Shown one piece after another: positions 8,699 to 12,993 of a stretch of 12,993 nucleotides of DNA (the first letter of the stretch is position 1; each line of letters opens with the position of its first letter). A model generated the notes under the pieces. That model ran no database searches and was not told where the DNA came from. It was given only the letters and a program-made list of their open reading frames with translations. This stretch comes from an uncultured Alistipes sp. (lineage in GTDB: Bacteria > Bacteroidota > Bacteroidia > Bacteroidales > Rikenellaceae): the NCBI GenBank assembly GCA_947174295.1, contig CAMWIG010000038.1:1-12993 (forward strand). The letters are read 5' to 3'. Made by a program: the position numbers and the translations under genes.

Positions 8699-8714
8699 AT
8701 TATACCAATATAAT
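8699..8714. promoter_or_regulatory. 16-bp palindrome between the sufB promoter and start codon
   Basis: ATTATA (8699-8704) and TATAAT (8709-8714) are perfect inverted repeats with a CCAA spacer. The site directly abuts the sufB ATG and should overlap the transcription start, given the -7 box at 8719-8726. This is where a repressor would block transcription, so it is a candidate operator. It could instead be a small leader hairpin, or chance in AT-rich DNA. Confidence 0.4.
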
Positions 8715-8718
8715 CTCG

Positions 8719-8750
8719 CAAAATTACAAATTTCCTGCGCAATTCCCAAT
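8719..8750 (-). promoter_or_regulatory. Candidate Bacteroidetes-type promoter of the suf operon
   Basis: Read on the minus strand, 8726-8719 is TAATTTTG, a full match to the Bacteroidetes -7 consensus TAnnTTTG. A weak -33 element (ATTG, lacking the first T of TTTG) lies about 20 bp upstream. Transcription would begin some 15-20 bases before the sufB ATG, leaving a very short leader. Confidence 0.6.
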
Positions 8751-8883
8751 TCGCGAACCACAATTTTGCATTCGCGGCACGAAAAAACGCGCAAACCGCC
8801 GCCGGTGCGGCACCGTGCGGGCCGGGGTCGAGCGATTTCCGATTTAATTTCGCGGAATATGCGGAAAATCGAAAAATTATCCG

Positions 8884-8891
8884 TAATTTTG
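8884..8891 (+). promoter_or_regulatory. Candidate -7 promoter box of guaB
   Basis: TAATTTTG fully matches the TAnnTTTG consensus and lies 24 bases before the guaB ATG, so the leader would be short. No convincing TTTG -33 box is visible at the expected spacing. The box and its next bases (GTAATTTTGCGRG) are nearly the same as in the divergent sufB promoter. Confidence 0.55.
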
Positions 8892-8915
8892 CGGGCAACA
8901 AAAATCCAAGTCCTT

Positions 8916-10391
8916 ATGTCATTTATCAATGAAAGGGTGCAACCTGAGGGACTGACATTCGATGATGTTCTGCTTGTACCCGCCTACTCAGATGTGTTGC
9001 CGCGAGAAGTAAATCTCCGTAGCCGTTTCTCGCGAAATATCCGCCTCAACATTCCGATCGTATCGGCCGCCATGGACACCGTGACCGAGGCTCCGCTGGC
9101 GATAGCTCTGGCCCGCGAGGGAGGAATCGGCGTGATTCACAAGAACATGCCGATAGCCGAGCAGGCCGCGCACGTGCGCCGTGTGAAGCGTGCCGAGAAC
9201 GGCATGATATACGACCCGGTGACAATCTCCGAGGATGACACCGTCGGCGACGCTCTGGCGCTTATGCGCGAGAACAAAATCGGCGGCATTCCCGTCGTCG
9301 ACTCCGACCGCCGTCTGATCGGCATCGTCACCAACCGCGACCTGCGCTTCCAGCGCGACATGTCGCGCCGCATCGAGGAGGTCATGACCCCCGGCGAGAA
9401 GCTCATCACGACCCACAACCCCGCACTGGAACACGCCTCGGAGGTGCTTCTCGACAACAAAATCGAGAAGCTGCCCGTCGTCGACGCCGAGGGCCGTCTG
9501 GTGGGTCTGATTACCTATAAGGACATCACCAAGGTGCAGGACCACCCCAACGCCTGCAAGGACGCCAAGGGCCGTCTTCGCGTAGCGGCCGGCGTGGGCA
9601 TCACGGGCGACGCCATGGAGCGCGTGAAGGCTCTGGTGGACGAGGATGTCGACGCCGTGGTTCTCGACTCGGCGCACGGCCACTCGGCCAACGTGGTGAA
9701 CATGCTGCGCGAAATCAAGAAGACCTATCCGTCGCTCGACGTGGTGGTCGGCAACGTCGCCACGGGCGCAGCGGCCAAGATGCTCATCGACAACGGCGCC
9801 GACGGCGTGAAGGTCGGCATCGGCCCCGGTTCGATATGCACCACGCGCATCATCGCCGGCGTGGGCGTGCCGCAGCTCTCGGCAATCTACGATGCCGCGA
9901 AGGTCGCCGAAGGTACGGGCGTGCCCATCATCGCCGACGGCGGCCTGCGCTACTCGGGCGATTTGGTGAAGGCTCTCGCTGCGGGCGGCGACTGCGTGAT
10001 GATAGGCTCGATGTTCGCCGGCACGGAGGAGGCTCCGGGCGAGACGATAATCTACAACGGCCGCAAGTTCAAGAGCTACCGCGGCATGGGCTCCATCGAC
10101 GCCATGAAGGCCGGTTCGGCCGACCGCTACTTCCAGAAGGGCGAGGTCAACGTCAACAAGCTCGTCCCCGAAGGCATCGTGGCGCGCGTACCCTACAAGG
10201 GGTCGCTGAGCGAGACCGTCTACCAGCTCGTCGGCGGCATCCGCGCGGGCATGGGCTACTGCGGCGCACACGACATCGACGCGCTCAAACACGCCGAGTT
10301 CATCCGCATCACGGCCTCGGGCATGAACGAGAGCCATCCGCACGACGTGGCCATAACCCGTGAAGCACCCAACTATTCGAGCGAGCGGTAA
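8916..10391 (+). CDS. guaB: Inosine-5'-monophosphate dehydrogenase
   Basis: This enzyme oxidises IMP to XMP with NAD+, the committed step toward GMP. The 491-residue protein has the standard layout. The N-terminal barrel part contains PEGLTFDDVLLVPAYSDVLP (10-29) and SAAMDTVTE (50-58). A pair of CBS domains follows (about 97-210; IGGIPVVDSDRRLIGIVTNRD and EKLPVVDAEGRLVGLITYKD mark the two repeats). The barrel resumes with DSAHGHS (251-257) and the active-site loop GPGSICTTR with catalytic Cys308. It continues with DGGLRYSGD (341-349), YRGMGS (388-393) and the mobile flap PEGIVARVPYKG (418-429) with Arg424. The ATG at 8916 gives the family N-terminus; the open frame continues upstream but encodes no family sequence. 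The next gene starts three bases after the stop. Confidence 0.98.
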   Translation: MSFINERVQPEGLTFDDVLLVPAYSDVLPREVNLRSRFSRNIRLNIPIVSAAMDTVTEAPLAIALAREGGIGVIHKNMPIAEQAAHVRRVKRAENGMIYDPVTISEDDTVGDALALMRENKIGGIPVVDSDRRLIGIVTNRDLRFQRDMSRRIEEVMTPGEKLITTHNPALEHASEVLLDNKIEKLPVVDAEGRLVGLITYKDITKVQDHPNACKDAKGRLRVAAGVGITGDAMERVKALVDEDVDAVVLDSAHGHSANVVNMLREIKKTYPSLDVVVGNVATGAAAKMLIDNGADGVKVGIGPGSICTTRIIAGVGVPQLSAIYDAAKVAEGTGVPIIADGGLRYSGDLVKALAAGGDCVMIGSMFAGTEEAPGETIIYNGRKFKSYRGMGSIDAMKAGSADRYFQKGEVNVNKLVPEGIVARVPYKGSLSETVYQLVGGIRAGMGYCGAHDIDALKHAEFIRITASGMNESHPHDVAITREAPNYSSER

Positions 10392-10394
10392 GCC

Positions 10395-10574
10395 ATGAAA
10401 CGAGTTTCGACATACGACTGGGCGGCGCTCGTCATCGTGGCGGCGCTCTGCGCGGCGTGGTTTCTGACCGGCTGCCGCCTGCAATGGCTGCGCTACACGA
10501 CTCTGGCCGTCACGTTCCTCTACCTGTTCGTGTTCAGAATCGCGTACAACCACATCCGTAACCGCGAGAAATGA
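10395..10574 (+). CDS. Small two-helix membrane protein, unknown function
   Basis: This short frame encodes 59 residues, beginning MKRVSTYDWAALVIVAALCA and ending in the basic tail YNHIRNREK. Two hydrophobic stretches (about residues 9-26 and 35-50) look like membrane helices separated by a short loop with Cys27 and Arg/Trp residues, so it is probably a small inner-membrane protein with both ends on the same side. It starts three bases after the guaB stop, and its own stop overlaps the next ATG (ATGA), which strongly supports translation within one operon. I recognise no family and assign no function. Its small size makes it easy to miss in automatic annotation. Confidence 0.7.
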   Translation: MKRVSTYDWAALVIVAALCAAWFLTGCRLQWLRYTTLAVTFLYLFVFRIAYNHIRNREK

Positions 10575-10915
10575 ACCGCATGACAAGCGAACTCGCAGCC
10601 TGCGGCCTGGTCTGCGCCGCCTGCCGGAAATACACCGCCGGCAAGTGCCCCGGCTGCCGCGACAACGTGAAGGCAGCGTGGTGCGACGTGCGCCGCTGCG
10701 TCATCGACCACGGGTGGCGGAGCTGCGCCGACTGCACGGAGATGCCTTCGGGCGAATGCCGCAAGTTCGACAACTTCATGGGAAAGCTCTTCGGACTGAT
10801 ATTCCGCTCCGACCGCCGCGGCTGCATCGAACGCATCCGCGAGGTAGGATACGAGGCCTACCTGTCGGAGATGAAGCTCGCGGGCCGTATGAACCGTCCG
10901 GTCACGAAGAGATAG
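10571..10915 (+). CDS. DUF3795-like cysteine-rich protein
   Basis: This 114-residue protein resembles the DUF3795 family, small cysteine-rich proteins of unknown function found in many anaerobes. The start matches the family pattern: CGLVCAACRKYTAGKCPGCR (11-30) carries five cysteines in CxxxCxxC and CxxC spacing, suitable for binding zinc or an Fe-S cluster. Further cysteines follow at about 38 and 43 (WCDVRRC), 52 and 55 (CADC) and 63 (GECRKFD), with one more near 84. The C-terminus is a basic helical stretch. No signal peptide or membrane helix is seen, so it should be cytoplasmic. The ATG overlaps the stop of the small membrane protein by ATGA; using Met4 instead is possible but would break this coupling. 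guaA begins 80 bases downstream. Confidence 0.8.
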   Translation: MNRMTSELAACGLVCAACRKYTAGKCPGCRDNVKAAWCDVRRCVIDHGWRSCADCTEMPSGECRKFDNFMGKLFGLIFRSDRRGCIERIREVGYEAYLSEMKLAGRMNRPVTKR

Positions 10916-10995
10916 CGAACCGCACGCAGGCCGGACACAGTCCGCGAATGCCGTAGCGGAGGGAGAACACAGTAACAAGAACCCCTACTTTATAT

Positions 10996-12525
10996 ATGCA
11001 GGAAAAAATCATAATTCTCGACTTCGGGTCGCAGTACACTCAGCTCATCGCACGACGCGTGCGCGAGTTGAACGTCTATTGCGAAATCCACCCGTTCAAC
11101 AAGATTCCCGAGATGGACTCCTCCGTGCGCGGCGTCATACTCTCGGGCAGCCCCTACTCGGTGCGTGACGAGCACGCCCCGCAACCCGACCTCTCGGCCA
11201 TCAAGGGCCGTCTGCCGCTGCTGGGCGTCTGCTACGGCGCGCAGTACCTCTCCTACGCCTACGGAGGCGACGTGCAGCCCGCACCGAGCCGCGAGTACGG
11301 CCGCGCGATGCTCACCGTGGGCGATGCCGGCGACGCGCTGCTGCGCGGTCTCCCCGCCACTACGCAGGTGTGGATGTCGCACGGCGACACCATAACGTCG
11401 ATTCCCGACGGCTACCGCATCATCGCGAGCACCGACGACGTGCGCGTTGCGGCCTACCGCATCGAGGGCGAGAGCACGTGGGCCATACAGTTCCACCCCG
11501 AGGTCTACCACTCGACCGACGGGCGGCAGCTGCTCGCCAACTTCGTAGTCGGCATCTGCGGCTGCTCGCAGTCGTGGACGTCGGAGAGCTTCGTCGACGC
11601 CACCGTCCGCGAGCTTCGCGAGAAGCTGGGCGACGACAAGGTGGTGCTCGGTCTCTCGGGCGGCGTCGACTCCACGGTCGCCGCGGTGCTGCTCCACCGC
11701 GCCATCGGCGAGCGTCTCTACTGCATCTTCGTGGACTCGGGCCTGCTTCGCAAGAACGAGTTCGACGACGTGCTTGAATCCTACAAGGACATGGGTCTCA
11801 ACGTCAAGGGCGTCAAGGCCCACGACAAGTTCTACGGCGACCTGGCCGGCGTTACCGACCCCGAGCGCAAGCGCAAAATCATCGGCCGCGACTTCGTGGA
11901 GGTCTTCAACGAGGAGGCTCAGCGCATCCGCGACGTGAAGTGGCTCGCTCAGGGCACCATCTACCCCGACGTCATCGAGTCGTGCTCGGTCAACGGCCCG
12001 TCGGCTACCATCAAGTCGCACCACAACGTGGGCGGACTGCCCGAGAAGATGAACCTGCGCATCGTCGAGCCGCTGCGCCTGCTCTTCAAGGACGAGGTTC
12101 GCCGCGTGGGTCTGTCGCTCGGCATCAGCCCGCTGCTCATCGGCCGCCACCCCTTCCCGGGGCCGGGTCTTGCGATTCGCATACTGGGAGAAATCACGCC
12201 CGAGCGCGTAGCCATACTCCAAGAGGTCGACAAAATCTACATCGACGCCCTGCGCCGCGACGGGCTCTACGACAAGGTTTGGCAGGCGGGTGCGATTCTG
12301 CTGCCCGTGAAGAGCGTAGGCGTCATGGGCGACGAGCGCACCTACGAGAGCTGCGTGGCCCTGCGTGCCGTGACCTCCACGGACGGCATGACGGCCGACT
12401 GGGTGCATCTGCCCTACGAGTTTCTGGCCGGAGTGTCGAACGACATCATCAACAAGGTGCGCGGCGTCAACCGCGTAGTGTACGACATCTCCTCCAAACC
12501 GCCCGCAACTATCGAGTGGGAGTAA
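10996..12525 (+). CDS. guaA: GMP synthase (glutamine-hydrolysing)
   Basis: This enzyme aminates XMP to GMP using ATP and glutamine, completing the pathway begun by GuaB. The 509-residue protein is full length. The class I glutamine amidotransferase domain (about 1-190) has the nucleophile Cys79 in GVCYGAQYL and the His167/Glu169 pair in QFHPEVYHS. The ATP-pyrophosphatase domain (from about 200) has the PP-loop LSGGVDST (220-227). The C-terminal dimerisation domain carries GRHPFPGPGLAIRILGE and ends in the diagnostic VYDISSKPPATIEWE. The ATG at 10996 gives the standard beginning MQEKIIILDFGSQYTQLIAR. An 80-base spacer separates it from the DUF3795-like gene and holds no convincing promoter or terminator, so guaB to guaA may be read as one unit. 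Confidence 0.98.
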   Translation: MQEKIIILDFGSQYTQLIARRVRELNVYCEIHPFNKIPEMDSSVRGVILSGSPYSVRDEHAPQPDLSAIKGRLPLLGVCYGAQYLSYAYGGDVQPAPSREYGRAMLTVGDAGDALLRGLPATTQVWMSHGDTITSIPDGYRIIASTDDVRVAAYRIEGESTWAIQFHPEVYHSTDGRQLLANFVVGICGCSQSWTSESFVDATVRELREKLGDDKVVLGLSGGVDSTVAAVLLHRAIGERLYCIFVDSGLLRKNEFDDVLESYKDMGLNVKGVKAHDKFYGDLAGVTDPERKRKIIGRDFVEVFNEEAQRIRDVKWLAQGTIYPDVIESCSVNGPSATIKSHHNVGGLPEKMNLRIVEPLRLLFKDEVRRVGLSLGISPLLIGRHPFPGPGLAIRILGEITPERVAILQEVDKIYIDALRRDGLYDKVWQAGAILLPVKSVGVMGDERTYESCVALRAVTSTDGMTADWVHLPYEFLAGVSNDIINKVRGVNRVVYDISSKPPATIEWE

Positions 12526-12539
12526 GCCCTCGCAACCAG

Positions 12540-12607
12540 TAATTCGAAATGAGCAATTGGCAATCAATCCGTCCTCCCCGATGCGAACGATTGCCAATCG
12601 CTCATTT
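12540..12607. repeat. Long inverted repeat made of 7-bp units after guaA
   Basis: Arms 12547-12565 and 12589-12607 are 19 bp each with one mismatch (begins AAATGAGCAATTGG), around a 23-base loop. Both arms break into 7-base units such as TAATTCG, AAATGAG, CAATTGG on the plus strand and CAATGAG, AAATGAA, AAATGAG on the minus strand. The hairpin begins 22 bases after the guaA stop and could end or stabilise the gua transcript, but no clean T-run follows. Confidence 0.65.
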
Positions 12608-12633
12608 TTCATTTCTCATTGAACGGCCCGCAG

Positions 12634-12661
12634 CAATTAGTAATTATCAATCGGCAATTGT
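12634..12661. repeat. Heptad-repeat tract (four YAATKAG-like units)
   Basis: The units are CAATTAG, TAATTAT, CAATCGG and CAATTGT, in perfect 7-base register. Its first 18 bases, with the preceding G, are identical to the start of the tract at 12688. The two copies are 55 bp apart. Confidence 0.7.
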
Positions 12662-12687
12662 TTTGTGCCGCTGCGGCCGCATGCTGC

Positions 12688-12728
12688 GCAATTAGTAATT
12701 ATCAATGAGTAATTAGCAATTGCTTTTT
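12688..12728 (+). terminator. Heptad-repeat hairpin followed by T-run, candidate terminator of the gua operon
   Basis: Five 7-base units (CAATTAG, TAATTAT, CAATGAG, TAATTAG, CAATTGC) form arms 12688-12701 and 12710-12723 that pair at 12 of 14 positions, with an 8-base loop. TTTTT (12724-12728) follows at once. This fits an intrinsic terminator for plus-strand transcription, about 160 bases after guaA; the stem is AT-rich and therefore weak. Confidence 0.5.
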
Positions 12729-12893
12729 GTTGTAACCGCGCGCCAGCGCGTCATCCCTAATGTCGCAAATTCTCCCTCCCGCAAAAATATTCGTGTATAT
12801 TTCATACACAATCCCACGCCGATAAAACCCCTATTTTCAAACCGTTGACTTTCGACCGACCGCCGCAGTGCGCCCTTTCTCACCCTCCGGGTC

Positions 12894-12924
12894 TTGACAA
12901 GGCCCCTCCGCCGTATTATCTTTG
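12894..12924 (+). promoter_or_regulatory. Bacteroidetes-type promoter facing the right edge
   Basis: The -7 box TATCTTTG (12917-12924) is a full match to TAnnTTTG. A TTG element (12894-12896, within CTTGACA) lies upstream with a 20-base spacer, as expected for the -33 box. Transcription should begin near 12930 and run rightwards out of the window. The gene it serves is not visible. Confidence 0.7.
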
Positions 12925-12940
12925 CACTGTCCCGCCGGGT

Positions 12941-12987
12941 GACGGTTACCGCAGAGCGCTCATTTCTTTACAGGAACGGTAACGGTC
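12941..12987 (+). promoter_or_regulatory. Structured 5' end of a transcript leaving the window (leader or small RNA)
   Basis: Arms GACGGTTACCG (12941-12951) and CGGTAACGGTC (12977-12987) pair at 10 of 11 positions around a 25-base loop that itself contains the palindrome GAGCGCTC. It begins about ten bases after the predicted transcription start. No start codon with a clear frame is visible before the edge, so this may be an untranslated leader or a non-coding RNA; I recognise no known RNA family. Confidence 0.4.
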
Positions 12988-12993
12988 GTGCAC

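Larger units (their letters stand above)
12526..12993. other. Gene-free stretch: heptad repeats, hairpins, and a promoter leading off the right edge
   Basis: No coding frame on either strand here has a plausible start and protein-like composition. The first 200 bases hold AT-rich 7-bp repeats folded into hairpins. The middle (about 12730-12890) is unremarkable apart from a short inverted repeat GTGTAT/ATACAC at 12793-12809. The last 100 bases hold a promoter and a structured transcript start. Confidence 0.7.

Noticed and set aside
8699..8929. N-terminal extension of SufB to an ATG at 8929
   Set aside because: The extra 77 residues do not resemble SufB and would cover the sufB promoter box and the guaB start; family alignment begins at 8698.
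8988..10586. A 532-codon open frame on the minus strand across guaB
   Set aside because: Same reason: it is an antisense shadow of a perfectly conserved IMP dehydrogenase, with low-complexity composition and no recognisable domains.
10932..10944. Small hairpin CGGAC-ACA-GTCCG before guaA as a terminator
   Set aside because: The stem is only 5 bp and no T-run follows; guaA would be cut off from its operon with no clear promoter after it.
10984..10998. TACTTTAT just before guaA as a promoter box
   Set aside because: It mismatches TAnnTTTG at the last two informative positions and would place transcription start at or inside the coding region.
10990..12612. A 540-codon open frame on the minus strand across guaA
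   Set aside because: It is the mirror of guaA codons in GC-rich DNA: histidine-, arginine-, valine- and alanine-rich with no family motifs, while the plus strand encodes a complete GMP synthase.
12540..12728. CRISPR-like array
   Set aside because: The repeat unit is only 7 bp, contiguous and degenerate, with no unique spacers and no cas genes.

Overview
The window looks like a chromosomal housekeeping segment from a GC-rich member of the Bacteroidales, most likely Alistipes or a close relative (Rikenellaceae). The grounds are a DoxX-type protein of the BT_3928 family, Bacteroidetes-style promoter boxes (TAnnTTTG) instead of classical -10 boxes, a lack of clear Shine-Dalgarno sequences, and GC-rich genes separated by AT-rich spacers. 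The genus is an inference from gene content and style; no database search was possible.

The left two thirds (1-8698) are read on the minus strand. From right to left they hold a SUF iron-sulfur cluster operon (sufB, sufC, sufD, sufS), a candidate terminator that overlaps the end of sufS, thymidylate kinase (tmk) translationally coupled to a membrane protein of the BT_3928/DoxX type, then a strong hairpin, and an RND efflux pair. The pair is a lipoprotein periplasmic adaptor overlapping by ATGA with an inner-membrane RND pump, which runs off the left edge after 409 codons.

The right third is read on the plus strand. It diverges from sufB across a 217-bp intergenic region in which both directions carry a TAATTTTG -7 box. 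It holds guaB (IMP dehydrogenase), a 59-residue two-helix membrane protein, a cysteine-rich DUF3795-type protein and guaA (GMP synthase). guaB and guaA are the two enzymes that make GMP from IMP, and the two small genes sit between them in a tight cluster.

From 12526 to the right edge there is no gene. This stretch carries runs of a 7-bp repeat (consensus YAATKAG) arranged as hairpins, one followed by five T and looking like an intrinsic terminator. It ends in a good Bacteroidetes promoter and the structured start of a transcript that leaves the window.

No mobile element, CRISPR array, defence system or tRNA/rRNA gene was recognised. The most interesting features are non-coding or architectural: a nested palindrome inserted inside the suf operon, a 16-bp palindrome between the sufB promoter and its start codon, a 15-bp perfect hairpin placed on the translation start region of the efflux adaptor, the heptad-repeat tracts after guaA, an N-terminally reduced SufD, and the conserved-looking but uncharacterised pair between guaB and guaA.
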